Source: CAWGXZ01 sp963826695 (GTDB lineage: Bacteria; Pseudomonadota; Gammaproteobacteria; Burkholderiales; Burkholderiaceae_C). Taken from it: a stretch of DNA of 64,000 nt. The notes under the pieces were generated by a model. That model saw only the letters and a list, made by a program, of their open reading frames with translations, had not been told where the DNA came from and searched no databases. Numbering within the stretch: position 1 is the stretch's first letter; each line of letters begins with the position of its first letter. A program made the position numbers and the translations under genes. The stretch covers positions 248,001 through 312,000 of the forward strand of contig CAWGXZ010000003.1 in the NCBI GenBank assembly GCA_963826695.1, read 5' to 3'. Positions 22,179-31,017 of the stretch are shown here, piece by piece.

Positions 22179-23666
22179 TCAGCCGTAGTAGTTGACGATC
22201 GTCTTGGTGGTGCTGAATTCGTCGAGCGCCATCAGCCCCTTCTCGCGGCCGTGTCCGCTGCGCTTGGTGCCGCCGAAGGGCAGCTCGACGCCGCCGCCGG
22301 CGCCGTAGCAGTTGATGAACACCTGGCCCGAGACGATGCGCCGGGCCATTCGCTGCTGTCTGGCGCCGTCGCGCGTCCAGACGCCGGCGACGAGTCCGAA
22401 CTCGGTGCCGTTGGCCAGTGCGACGGCCTCCTCCTCGGTGTCGAACACCTGCGCCGCGAGCACCGGGCCGAACACCTCGTTGCAGACCAGCGCGTTGTCG
22501 GCTGCGACCGGCCCGAAGACGGTCGGCGGAACGAAGAAGCCACCCGCCAGCGACGCCGATGGCTGGGCCTGCGCCAGCATCTTCAGACCGTCGCGGTGCG
22601 CGTTTTCGATGAACTCGAGCACCCGCCGCTGCTGGGTGGCGTTGACCACCGGGCCGAGGTCGGGGTCGTCCTGCGGCGCGCCGATGCGCAGCGCCTCGAA
22701 GTGCCGTGCGACCCGCTCCGTGAACGCGTCGAAGATCGGCCGCTCGATGATCACGCGGCTGCCTGCGGAGCAGGTCTGCCCGGTGTTCTGGACGATGGCC
22801 TTGCACACGGTCAGCGCCGCCGCATCGAGGTCGGCGTCGGCGAACACCACCTGCGGCGACTTGCCGCCGAGCTCGAGCACCACCGGCACGTGGTGCGCGG
22901 CAGCCGCTTCCTGCACCAGCCTGCCGACCTGCGGCGAGCCGGTGAAGGAAACGAAGTTGATCCCGGGGTGGCGGCTCAGTGCCGCGCCGGCCACTTCGCC
23001 CAGGCCGGTGACGATGTTCAGCGCGCCCGCCGGAAAGCCCGACTCGACGATCAGCTGGCCGAGCTCGAGGCAGACCAGGCACGCGTCTTCGGCCGGCTTC
23101 AACACGGTGCCGTTGCCCATCGCCAGTGCCGGCGCCAGGCTGCGCGCGAACATCTGCGCCGGGTAGTTCCACGGCGTGATGTGCGCGGTGACGCCGAGCG
23201 GCTCGCGCACCACGGTGACGTTGTGGTCGTTGAGGTAGGGGATCACCTCGCCGTGGACCTTGTCGGCGGCACCGCCGTAGAACTCGAAGTAGCGCGCCAC
23301 CGCCCGAATGTCGGCGCGGGCCTGCGAGATCGGCTTGCCGGTGTCGTGCGCCTCGATCCACGCCAGCCGCTCGAGCTGGTCGAGCACCCGGTTCGAGAAC
23401 CTCGTCATCAGCCGCCCGCGCTCGGTCGCGGTGGTGCGGCCCCAGTCGCCGTCGAGCGCCGCACGCGCCGCGGCCACGGCGGCGTCGATGTCGGCGGCAC
23501 TGCCGCGCGCCAGCGCCGCCATCGGCTGGCCGGTGGCCGGCGAAACGACCGGCAGCGGCTCACCTGCACCCGCCAGCCAGCGGTTGTCGATCAGGTGCCC
23601 GTAGAGCGGAACGTTCTCGTGGTGCGCGAGGGCCGTGGGGAAGAGGGAACGGTCGTCGTACTGCAT
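22179..23666 (-). CDS. NAD(P)-dependent aldehyde dehydrogenase
   Basis: 495 residues from ATG 23666, normal for the family. Visible motifs: ITPWNYPAQMFARSLAPALA, the Rossmann glycines in FVSFTGSPQVGRLV, the general-base glutamate in LELGGKSP, the catalytic cysteine in NTGQTCSAGSRV and the C-terminal PFGGTKRSGHGREKG. The nearest branch is betaine-aldehyde/gamma-aminobutyraldehyde-type dehydrogenases, but the natural aldehyde cannot be read. It lies between an EthD-type protein and a VOC protein in one apparent operon, with 155 bp separating it from the EthD gene, so it probably oxidises an aldehyde made in that pathway. Confidence 0.93.
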   Translation of the reverse strand: MQYDDRSLFPTALAHHENVPLYGHLIDNRWLAGAGEPLPVVSPATGQPMAALARGSAADIDAAVAAARAALDGDWGRTTATERGRLMTRFSNRVLDQLERLAWIEAHDTGKPISQARADIRAVARYFEFYGGAADKVHGEVIPYLNDHNVTVVREPLGVTAHITPWNYPAQMFARSLAPALAMGNGTVLKPAEDACLVCLELGQLIVESGFPAGALNIVTGLGEVAGAALSRHPGINFVSFTGSPQVGRLVQEAAAAHHVPVVLELGGKSPQVVFADADLDAAALTVCKAIVQNTGQTCSAGSRVIIERPIFDAFTERVARHFEALRIGAPQDDPDLGPVVNATQQRRVLEFIENAHRDGLKMLAQAQPSASLAGGFFVPPTVFGPVAADNALVCNEVFGPVLAAQVFDTEEEAVALANGTEFGLVAGVWTRDGARQQRMARRIVSGQVFINCYGAGGGVELPFGGTKRSGHGREKGLMALDEFSTTKTIVNYYG

Positions 23667-23821
23667 GGAAGTGGGCGCACGGCTGGCGGCGCGAGGCGGT
23701 GCACGGCGGCGCCGGAGTGGGCATTCTTCAACACCGCTCGAGGCCCGTCCATGGGAGTTTCATCAACCCGCACCGGCGCAAGGCCGAACGGGCGGCCTGC
23801 GCCGCCCGTGGCGCGTCCGCC

Positions 23822-24151
23822 TCAAGGCCAGAGGATCTGCGTCTCGACCGAGATGATCGGGTCGATGTCCCCGGCGAAGTTCGGCAGGTCGGCGAGCAGC
23901 GTCTGCCCTTCGGGGCTGGCGAAGGCGGCGGCGAGCGCTTCCTCGGAATCGAACCAGAGTTCCGAGAAGCCGTCGTAGTCGAACTTCGGGAAGCGGCCGC
24001 GTTCGACCAGATTGACCGAGTAGCGGCGCAGGCCAGGCAATTTGACGCACAGCGCCGCATGCTTCTTCAGCCAGTGCTCGACGAAGGCCTCGTGCGAGAT
24101 GCCTTCCTTCCTGCGGAGGATTCCGAGGCGCTTGGTGTAGGTTTGCGGCAT
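23822..24151 (-). CDS. EthD-family small protein
   Basis: 109 residues from ATG 24151 (MPQTYTKRLGILRRKEGIS). The opening, EAFVEHWLKKHAALCVKLPGLRRYSVN, and the later FDSEEALAAAFASPEGQTLLADL are typical of the EthD/dimeric alpha-beta barrel group (HWxxxHxPL-like core). Members are small dimeric enzymes or accessory proteins in degradation pathways, such as methylmuconolactone isomerase-like steps. It starts 8 bp after the dienelactone hydrolase stop, so the two are probably co-transcribed; both fit catabolism of ring-cleavage products. Exact role not known. Confidence 0.82.
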   Translation of the reverse strand: MPQTYTKRLGILRRKEGISHEAFVEHWLKKHAALCVKLPGLRRYSVNLVERGRFPKFDYDGFSELWFDSEEALAAAFASPEGQTLLADLPNFAGDIDPIISVETQILWP

Positions 24152-24159
24152 CGTGAAGC

Positions 24160-24858
24160 TCAGCCCAGGTGGTGGCCGAAGAAGCGCATCGTCCGGTCCC
24201 ACGCCTGTTGCGCCCAGACCGGGTCGTACTGGGTGATCGGAATGCGCCCGGGGCCGACGGCGGTCTCGTTGGCAAAGCCGTGCTGCGCCAGGTAGCGGTG
24301 GCCCTCGTAGGCCACCTGCGCCTCGCGCAGCCTGGCCTCGAGTGCGTCGACCTTGTCGATGCCGAAGGCCTGGTCCTGTGTCGCCCAGTGCGCCATCAGC
24401 GGCCGCGCGCCGATCTTCGATGCATCGACGAATTCCAGCGGCGGCAGGCCGTACCAGACGACGCCGGCATCGGCTTCGGGCACCATCGTCATCGACAGCA
24501 CCGTCAGCGCGCCGCCCATGCAGTAGCCGGTCACGCCGACCTTGCCGCTGCCGCTTGCCGCGGCCTTCAGGAATTGCACCGCGCCGCGGATGTCGTTGCT
24601 GGCCGCGTCGCCGAAGTCCAGGCCGCTCATCAGGTGGTGCGCCTCCTCTGCCTCGAGCGTGCGCTTGCCCCGGTAGAGGTCGGGCACCAGCGCGGTGAAG
24701 CCGCTGCTCGCAAAGCGCTCGGCAACGCCGCGAATCTGGTCATTCAACCCCCACCACTCCTGGATGACGACGACCGATGCCAGCGGTTGCTCCGCCTGCG
24801 CCAGCCAGCCGCTCGCGGACTTCCCGTCGGGGCGGTTGAATTCGACCATCTTTCCCAT
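24160..24858 (-). CDS. Dienelactone hydrolase family protein
   Basis: 232 residues from ATG 24858, with GGAG eight bases upstream. Alpha/beta-hydrolase fold with the cysteine nucleophile in VGVTGYCMGGAL, the helix-start signature QEWWGLNDQIRGVAERFA, and the catalytic histidine in YLAQHGFANE. Dienelactone hydrolases open the lactone ring of products of (chloro)aromatic ring cleavage. It is the first gene of a four-gene minus-strand operon with an EthD protein, an aldehyde dehydrogenase and a VOC protein. A 13-bp perfect inverted repeat lies 60 bp upstream and may regulate the operon. Confidence 0.92.
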   Translation of the reverse strand: MGKMVEFNRPDGKSASGWLAQAEQPLASVVVIQEWWGLNDQIRGVAERFASSGFTALVPDLYRGKRTLEAEEAHHLMSGLDFGDAASNDIRGAVQFLKAAASGSGKVGVTGYCMGGALTVLSMTMVPEADAGVVWYGLPPLEFVDASKIGARPLMAHWATQDQAFGIDKVDALEARLREAQVAYEGHRYLAQHGFANETAVGPGRIPITQYDPVWAQQAWDRTMRFFGHHLG

Positions 24859-24917
24859 GCCGTTGCTCCATGTTGTGGGGGAGGGCAGTATCGCCCGACA
24901 AGGGGGTTTCGGGTGGT

Positions 24918-24947
24918 CGCTGAACGACGCCCCAGCGTCGTTCAGCG
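24918..24947. promoter_or_regulatory. Strong 13-bp inverted repeat in a divergent intergenic region
   Basis: CGCTGAACGACGC (24918-24930) is followed by a four-base loop and its exact reverse complement (24935-24947). An outer GGTCGC/GCGACC pair (24915-24920 and 24951-24956) could form a competing stem. It sits between the dienelactone hydrolase operon (start 24858, minus) and the CheB/CheR-kinase gene (start 25165, plus). It could be an operator shared by both promoters or a structured leader. Otherwise the 306-bp gap contains no recognisable gene. Confidence 0.5.
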
Positions 24948-25164
24948 GGTGCGACCGCCGTCGACGTGCCGACGTGGCGAGACGGCTGCCTGGCCGCCTG
25001 CCAGATCGGCAAGCGGCTGTAAAAAATCCGCGGCTCGATGTTCGGGGCGTCGCCGTCCGGACTATTCTTCGGACGCTCCCAGCGAGCGCCGCGCCACTCG
25101 ACCGGGAGAACGGCTCCTGCAACGCAGCGCGACAGGCGCGAGGCGCGAACGCAGCCCACGCCAG

Positions 25165-28100
25165 ATGAAAAACACCGAATCGATCGAACCCAGCGACGCC
25201 GAACGGGAGTCCGCCCCGCCCCGCCCGGCGCTTCCCTTCCCGGTGGTGGGTATCGGCGGCTCGGCGGGTGCGCTGGGTGCACTGCGCACCTTCTTCGAAA
25301 ACGCGCCCGCGAAGACGGGGATGGCGTTCGTCATCGTCATGCACCTGTCGCCCGAGCACGGCAGCGAGCTCGATGCCATCTTGCAGCGCTCGACGCGGAT
25401 GCCGGTGCAGCAGGTGACCGGCACGGTTGCGATCGAGGTCGACCATGTCTATGTGATCGCGCCGGGGCACCAGTTGTCGATGAGCGACGGCCACCTGATC
25501 ATCAACAAGGTGGCCCGCCAGTCGGGGCCGCCGGTCGCCGTCGACATGTTCTTCCGCTCGCTGGCCGAGGCGCACCGCGAGCACGCGCTCTGCGTGGTGC
25601 TCTCCGGCACGGGCTCCGACGGGTCGGTGGGCATCAAGCACATGCGCGAGCTGGGCGGCGTCACGATCGCGCAGAGCCCCAGCGATGCCGAATTCGACGA
25701 CATGCCGGTGAATGCGATCGCCACGGGCGTGGTCGATTTCGTGCTGCCCGTGGCCGACATTCCGCAAAAGCTGATCGACATCTGGGGCAACGCCCAGCGA
25801 ATCGAGCTGCCGCCGATCCCGGGCGGGCCCACCCCCGCGCGTGCGATCGAATCGCCGGAGGCCACCGCAGGCGCGCAGGAGGCGGTGCGCCAGATCCTCG
25901 CCGGGCTGCTCGAGCACACGCGCAACGACTTCTCGCACTACAAGCCCGGCACCGTCTTGCGCCGCCTCGAGCGGCGCATGCAGGTCCACCGGGTGCCGAC
26001 GCTGCAGGCCTATCAGGCCGTGGTGCAGGCGCAGCCCGCGGAGTACGACGCGCTGCTGCAGGACCTGCTGATCAGCGTGACCTCGTTCTTTCGGGACCGC
26101 GAGGCCTTCGAGGCACTCGAGCGTCAACTCGAGCAAAGCTTTGCCGAGCATCTGCATTCGGGTCGACCCCTGCGGGCCTGGGTGGCGGGCTGTGCCACCG
26201 GCGAGGAGGCGTATTCGGTCGCGATGCTGCTGTGGGAGTTCCTGGCCGCGAAAAATGCGACGCAGCGGGCGCAGGTTTTCGCTTCCGACATCGACGAGCG
26301 CGCCATCAGCATCGCCCGCGCGGGACGCTACCCCGAGGCCATCCTCGCCGACTTGCCGCCGACCCGGCTGCGCCAGTTCTTCGTCGCCGAATCCGGGCGC
26401 TACCAGGTCCGCAAGGACTTGCGCGAGGCGGTGCTTTTCTCGGTGCACAACCTGCTGCGGGACCCGCCTTTTTCCAAGCTCGACCTGCTCTGCTGCCGCA
26501 ACCTGCTGATCTATCTCGACCGCGAGGTGCAGCAGCGAATCCTGCAGACCTTCCATTTCGCGCTTCGTCCGGGCGGCCTGCTGTTCCTCGGCAGTGCCGA
26601 GTCGACCGAAGCAGCACCCGAGCTGTTCGAGATCGTCGACCGCAAGCAGCGCATCTTTCGCTCGCGATCCACGGCGGCGTTGCCCGGCCCACGGCCGCCG
26701 ATGGCATTCACCGCGGTGCCCGCGCGGGACATGGCCGAGAAGGCGATTGCAGCCCATTCTCAGGTGCAGAGCGACAGGGCCCGGCTGCACGAGCGGCTGC
26801 TGGCGCACGAGGCGCAGGCGAGCCTGCTGGTCGATGCCCGGGGGCTCGTCCTGCACCTGTCGGACAGGGCCTCGAAATTCCTGCGCCATGTCGGCGGTGC
26901 GCCGTCGCATTCGCTGCTTGCGCTGATCCGGCGCGAGATCCGCGTCGAGCTTCGTACCGCGCTCACGCTCGCCCGCAAACGCAACTGCAGCGTCGACTCG
27001 AGGCAGGTCGACGTCGAGTTTCCAGGGATGGTCAAGCGCGTGCGCGTGGTGGTGACGCCGTGCACCCTGCCCGAAGCTGCCTCGCTCGGCCTGATGCTGG
27101 TGCGCTTCGTCGAGACCGACGCGTCGCTCGCACCCGACGAGCCATCGCCTGGCGGCCGTGATCCGATGCTCGACGAGCTCGAGCAGGAATTGCAGACCAC
27201 GCGCGAGCGCTTGCAGGGCAGCCTGGGTCTCGCCGAGACCTCCGGCGAGGAATTGCGCGCGGCCAACGAGGAGCTTCAAGCCATCATCGAGGAGCTTCGG
27301 TCTGCGACCGAGGAGCTGGAAACGAGCAAGGAGGAACTGCAGTCGGTCAACGAGGAGCTGATCTCGCTCAACGACGAGTTGAAGGCGCGCGCCGAGGATG
27401 CCGCGGCGGCGAGCAACGACCTCAGCAACCTGCTTTCGTCGGCGGACATCGCCACCATCTTCGTCGACGGCGCGATGCGCATCAAGCGCTACACGCCGCT
27501 CGCAACCAACGTCTTCAATCTGCTGCCGACGGACGTCGGCCGGCCGCTGTCGAACATCACCCACCAACTCGACTACGACGCGCTGCTCACCGATGCGAAG
27601 GAGGTGTTCCACTCGCTGCGCTCGGTCGAGCGCGAAGTCGCGGGCTCGGGCGGCAAGCGCTTTCTGGTGCGGGTCGTGCCGTACCGGACCGACGAGGACC
27701 GCATCGAGGGCGCGGTGCTGACGTTCATCGACATCAGCGCCCTGCGCCAGACCGAGGAGAGCCTGCACCTGGGTGAGCTGCAGATGCAGGCGGTTGCCGA
27801 AAGCGCGACCGACTTCGCCATCATCACGCTCGATCCGCAGGGCCGCGTGACCCACTGGAGCCGGGGCGCCGAGCAGTTGTTCGGCTACCGCGAGGCCGAG
27901 ATGACCGGGCAGCTGCTCGATGCCATCTTCGTACCGGAGGACCGTGCCGCAGGGGCTCCGGCCGCCGAGGTGCGCTGCGCTCGCGAGGCCGGGCGCAGCC
28001 TCGATGAACGCTGGCACCTGCACAAGGACGGCACCCGCCTTTATTGCAGCGGCACGATGCGGCCGCTTTCCGAAGGCGGAATGCACGGCTACGTCAAGAT

Positions 28101-29334
28101 CGCGCGTGAGCTGACGGCCACCAAGCTGGCCGAGGAGGAACGCGAGCGGTTGCTCGCCAGCGAAAAGCAGCTGCGCGCCGAGCTGGAGCGCGCGAGCACG
28201 CTGAAGGACGAGTTCCTGGCGGTGATGTCGCACGAGCTGAAGCACCCCCTCAACCTGATCCACATCAACGCGGAACTGCTGACGCGCCTACCGGCGGTCA
28301 AGGACAACGCCGAGGTCGCGCGACCGGCCAACGTGATCCGCCGCACCGTCTTCAGCCAGGCGAAGATCATCGACGACCTGCTGGATCTGTCGCGGCTGAA
28401 CACCGGCAAGCTGCAACTGAACCTGGGCCCCGTCGACTGGCCCGCACTCATCCAGCGGATCATCCCGGCGGTGCAGGCGGACGCGCAGGCCAAGGAGCTC
28501 GTGGTGGGCGTGGCGATCGAGCCGCGGGCGGTGATGATCTGGGCCGACTGGGTGCGTGTCGAGCAGATCGTCTGGAACCTGCTCAGCAACGCGGTCAAGT
28601 TCACCCGCGCCGGCGATGCGGTCGACGTGCGCCTCTCGGTGGAAGGCGACATGGCACGGCTCGACGTCGCCGACACCGGCCGTGGCATCGAGCCGCACCT
28701 GCTGCCCCATGTGTTCGAGATGTTCCGCCAGGCAGGCGATGACAAGGCGCGCCGGGAGGGTGGACTCGGCATCGGCCTGTCGATGGTCAGGCACCTGAGC
28801 GAACTGCACGGGGGCCGGGTCGAGGCCCGCTCGGACGGCCCCGGCAAGGGGGCCTGCATCAGCGTCTGGCTGCCGTTGTTGAGCGCGGCCGGCGCCGCCG
28901 GCGTCGAGCAGGCGCCGGCTGCCCTCAGCGGAATGCGCATTCTGCTGGTCGACGACGCCGAGGACACGCTGGAATCGTTTGCCATGCTGCTGCGGCTCGA
29001 AGGGGCCGAGGTGGTGACGGCGCGCAGCGGGCCCGACGCGCTGGCTGCGCTCGACAACCCGAGCCCGCGCCTCGATCTCGACCTGGTCATCTCCGACGTT
29101 CGCATGCCCGGCATGGAAGGCTACGAATTCCTGGCGCTGCTTCGCGAGCGCGAAGCCGCACGTTCGCTGCCGGTGATTGCGCTCACCAGCCTGTCGGGCG
29201 GCGCCAGCACCGCGCGCCTGCTGGCGTGCGGATTCATCGCCCACCTGACCAAGCCGCTCGAGATCCACCGGCTGCTGCAGGCCATCGACGAGATGCAGCT
29301 TCGACCGGGACAAAAAGCCCACCGCGCCATCTGA
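25165..29334 (+). CDS. CheB-CheR-PAS-histidine kinase-receiver fusion
   Basis: 1389 residues from ATG 25165. Order: CheB methylesterase (nucleophile in GIGGSAGALGAL, His in VMHLSPEHGSELD, Asp in LSGTGSDGSVGI); CheR methyltransferase (N-domain FSHYKPGTVLRRLERRM; SAM-binding WVAGCATGEEAYS; RDPPFSKLDLLCCRNLLIY); a long coiled coil of EEL heptads near residues 670-750; two PAS domains; HisKA (MSHELKHPLNL); HATPase (NLLSNAVKF, DTGRGIEPHL, GLGIGLSMV); and a C-terminal receiver (ISDVRMPGMEGY). All catalytic residues look intact and the frame is unbroken. Such proteins couple a methylation-type signalling module to a two-component output. No methyl-accepting receptor or che operon is nearby, so the partner is elsewhere. 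Confidence 0.95.
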   Translation: MKNTESIEPSDAERESAPPRPALPFPVVGIGGSAGALGALRTFFENAPAKTGMAFVIVMHLSPEHGSELDAILQRSTRMPVQQVTGTVAIEVDHVYVIAPGHQLSMSDGHLIINKVARQSGPPVAVDMFFRSLAEAHREHALCVVLSGTGSDGSVGIKHMRELGGVTIAQSPSDAEFDDMPVNAIATGVVDFVLPVADIPQKLIDIWGNAQRIELPPIPGGPTPARAIESPEATAGAQEAVRQILAGLLEHTRNDFSHYKPGTVLRRLERRMQVHRVPTLQAYQAVVQAQPAEYDALLQDLLISVTSFFRDREAFEALERQLEQSFAEHLHSGRPLRAWVAGCATGEEAYSVAMLLWEFLAAKNATQRAQVFASDIDERAISIARAGRYPEAILADLPPTRLRQFFVAESGRYQVRKDLREAVLFSVHNLLRDPPFSKLDLLCCRNLLIYLDREVQQRILQTFHFALRPGGLLFLGSAESTEAAPELFEIVDRKQRIFRSRSTAALPGPRPPMAFTAVPARDMAEKAIAAHSQVQSDRARLHERLLAHEAQASLLVDARGLVLHLSDRASKFLRHVGGAPSHSLLALIRREIRVELRTALTLARKRNCSVDSRQVDVEFPGMVKRVRVVVTPCTLPEAASLGLMLVRFVETDASLAPDEPSPGGRDPMLDELEQELQTTRERLQGSLGLAETSGEELRAANEELQAIIEELRSATEELETSKEELQSVNEELISLNDELKARAEDAAAASNDLSNLLSSADIATIFVDGAMRIKRYTPLATNVFNLLPTDVGRPLSNITHQLDYDALLTDAKEVFHSLRSVEREVAGSGGKRFLVRVVPYRTDEDRIEGAVLTFIDISALRQTEESLHLGELQMQAVAESATDFAIITLDPQGRVTHWSRGAEQLFGYREAEMTGQLLDAIFVPEDRAAGAPAAEVRCAREAGRSLDERWHLHKDGTRLYCSGTMRPLSEGGMHGYVKIARELTATKLAEEERERLLASEKQLRAELERASTLKDEFLAVMSHELKHPLNLIHINAELLTRLPAVKDNAEVARPANVIRRTVFSQAKIIDDLLDLSRLNTGKLQLNLGPVDWPALIQRIIPAVQADAQAKELVVGVAIEPRAVMIWADWVRVEQIVWNLLSNAVKFTRAGDAVDVRLSVEGDMARLDVADTGRGIEPHLLPHVFEMFRQAGDDKARREGGLGIGLSMVRHLSELHGGRVEARSDGPGKGACISVWLPLLSAAGAAGVEQAPAALSGMRILLVDDAEDTLESFAMLLRLEGAEVVTARSGPDALAALDNPSPRLDLDLVISDVRMPGMEGYEFLALLREREAARSLPVIALTSLSGGASTARLLACGFIAHLTKPLEIHRLLQAIDEMQLRPGQKAHRAI

Positions 29335-29341
29335 ACCCGCC

Positions 29342-29367
29342 GCCGGGCGAACCGCCGCCTGCCCGGC
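29342..29367. terminator. Hairpin in the convergent gap kinase/GMC
   Basis: GCCGGGC (29342-29348) and its complement GCCCGGC (29361-29367) flank a 12-base loop in the 42-bp gap between two convergent genes. Its position suits a two-way terminator, but it has no T-run on either side. Confidence 0.35.
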
Positions 29368-29376
29368 CCGCAGCGG

Positions 29377-31017
29377 TCAGCGCGCCGCGGCCGCCTGCGC
29401 CAGCACCAGGTCGGCCGCCTTTTCCGCAATCATCATCGTCGGAATCTGCGTGTTGCCCGACGGCATCGTCGGCATGATCGACGCATCGGCGACGCGCAGC
29501 CCCGCCAGCCCGATCACCTGCAGCGCGCTGTCGACCACCGATGCGGGGTCCGACGGCGGCCCCATCCGGCAGGTGCCCATCAGGTGCCAGGCGGTGCCGC
29601 CACGCTGGCGGGCGAACTCGAGGAAGTCGGCGTCGCTCGTCACCGCCTCGCCCGGGAACTCGTCGCGCTCGCGGAAGCGGCTGAGCGCCGTGCCGTGCAG
29701 CATGCGGCGCGCGAGCCGCAGCGCGGCGACGACCACCTGCCGGTCTTCCTCGGCTGCCATGTAGTTCGGCTGCACCCGCGGAAAGTCGAACGGATCGGCC
29801 GAGCGCAGGCGGATCGTGCCGGCGCTCTTCGGCCGCAGCTGGTAGAAGCCGAGCGTCATGCCGGGGAAGTCGTCGAGCAGGCCGGCCACGCCTTCCTTGT
29901 AGCTGCCGGGGCTGAAGTGGAACTGCAGGTCGGCACGGTCGAGCGCCTCGTTCGACTTCCAGAAGGCGTAGGCCACCGACGGGCTGATCGACAGGATGCT
30001 CGGCTTGCCGATGCACCACAGGCCGATCTGCGCCAGCAACTGCACGCCGCGCGCGGTTTCGTTGAGCGTGCGCGCGTTCTTCACCCGGCAGACCGAGCGC
30101 ACCATGTGGTGGTCCTGCAGGTTCTCGCCGACGCCTGGCAGGTGGTGCTGCACGGCGATGCCGGCAGCGCCCAGCACCTCGGCGGCGCCGATTCCCGAGA
30201 GCATCAGCAGCTTGGGCGTGTTCGCCGCGCCGGCGCAGACGATCACCTCGCGGCGGGCGCGCACCTCGCGCAGCGGCTGGCCGGCGCCGGCCGCATACGC
30301 CACGCCGACGGCGCGGCGGCCTTCGAGCAGGATGCGCGTGGCCTGCGCGTTCGTTCGCACCGCCAGGTTCGGCCGCTTCATCACCGGCTTCAGGAAGGCG
30401 GTGGCGGCGCTGTAGCGCCGGCCCTTCCAGATCCAGCGCTGGTAGTAGCCGGCGCCTTCCTGGCGCTCGGCGTTGTAGTCGGGGTTGTCGGGCACGCCGA
30501 TCTCGCGTGCGCTTTGAATGAAGGCGTCGCACAGCGGGTGGCGCCAGTCGCAGTCGGCGATCGGCAGCTCGCCGTCGCTGCCGCGGTAGTGCGGGTCGAA
30601 GGTGCCGATGCGGCGTTCGCTGCGCTTGAAGTAGGGCAGCACGTCGGCGTAGCTCCAGCCGGGGTTGCCGCGCGCGGCCCAGCCGTCGTAGTCCTCGCGC
30701 TGGCCGCGGGTGCAGTTGAAGCCGTTGATCGCGCTCGATCCGCCGAGCGTCTTGCCCTGGGTCGTCGGGATGCGCCGCCCGGCCGTGCCTTCGCCGGGCT
30801 CGGTCTTGAACTGCCAGGTGTAGGTGTCGTTGGTCGCCAGCTTGATGAAGCCGGCGGGAATGTGGATGAAGAGGTTGCGGTCGGGCGGGCCGGCCTCGAG
30901 CAGGCAGACCGTCGAGCGGCCGTCGGCCGACAGGCGGTTCGCCAGCACGCAGCCGGCAGCGCCCGCGCCGACGATGACGAAATCGAAGCAGTCGGTGTCG
31001 GGTGGCGCGGTGCTCAT
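29377..31017 (-). CDS. GMC-family FAD-dependent alcohol dehydrogenase/oxidase, paralogue 1
   Basis: 546 residues from ATG 31017, which overlaps the stop of the preceding GMC gene (ATGA). FAD-binding Rossmann motif VIVGAGAAGCVLANRL, the GMC signature GKTLGGSSAINGF, and the catalytic histidine region TAWHLMGTCRMG, followed by VADASIMPTMPSGNTQIPTM near the C-terminus. No signal peptide. The family oxidises primary alcohols (choline, long-chain or aromatic alcohols), passing electrons to quinone or oxygen. It is the last gene of a six-gene operon headed by a LivJ-type binding protein, and is closely similar to the gene before it, suggesting tandem duplication. Substrate unknown. Confidence 0.92.
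   Translation of the reverse strand: MSTAPPDTDCFDFVIVGAGAAGCVLANRLSADGRSTVCLLEAGPPDRNLFIHIPAGFIKLATNDTYTWQFKTEPGEGTAGRRIPTTQGKTLGGSSAINGFNCTRGQREDYDGWAARGNPGWSYADVLPYFKRSERRIGTFDPHYRGSDGELPIADCDWRHPLCDAFIQSAREIGVPDNPDYNAERQEGAGYYQRWIWKGRRYSAATAFLKPVMKRPNLAVRTNAQATRILLEGRRAVGVAYAAGAGQPLREVRARREVIVCAGAANTPKLLMLSGIGAAEVLGAAGIAVQHHLPGVGENLQDHHMVRSVCRVKNARTLNETARGVQLLAQIGLWCIGKPSILSISPSVAYAFWKSNEALDRADLQFHFSPGSYKEGVAGLLDDFPGMTLGFYQLRPKSAGTIRLRSADPFDFPRVQPNYMAAEEDRQVVVAALRLARRMLHGTALSRFRERDEFPGEAVTSDADFLEFARQRGGTAWHLMGTCRMGPPSDPASVVDSALQVIGLAGLRVADASIMPTMPSGNTQIPTMMIAEKAADLVLAQAAAAR

Noticed and set aside
24160..28263. Minus-strand open frame of about 1370 codons opposite the CheB-CheR-kinase gene
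   Set aside because: Only the last 230 codons (dienelactone hydrolase) are real; the rest is an Arg/His/Gln-rich antisense shadow caused by high GC at third positions.
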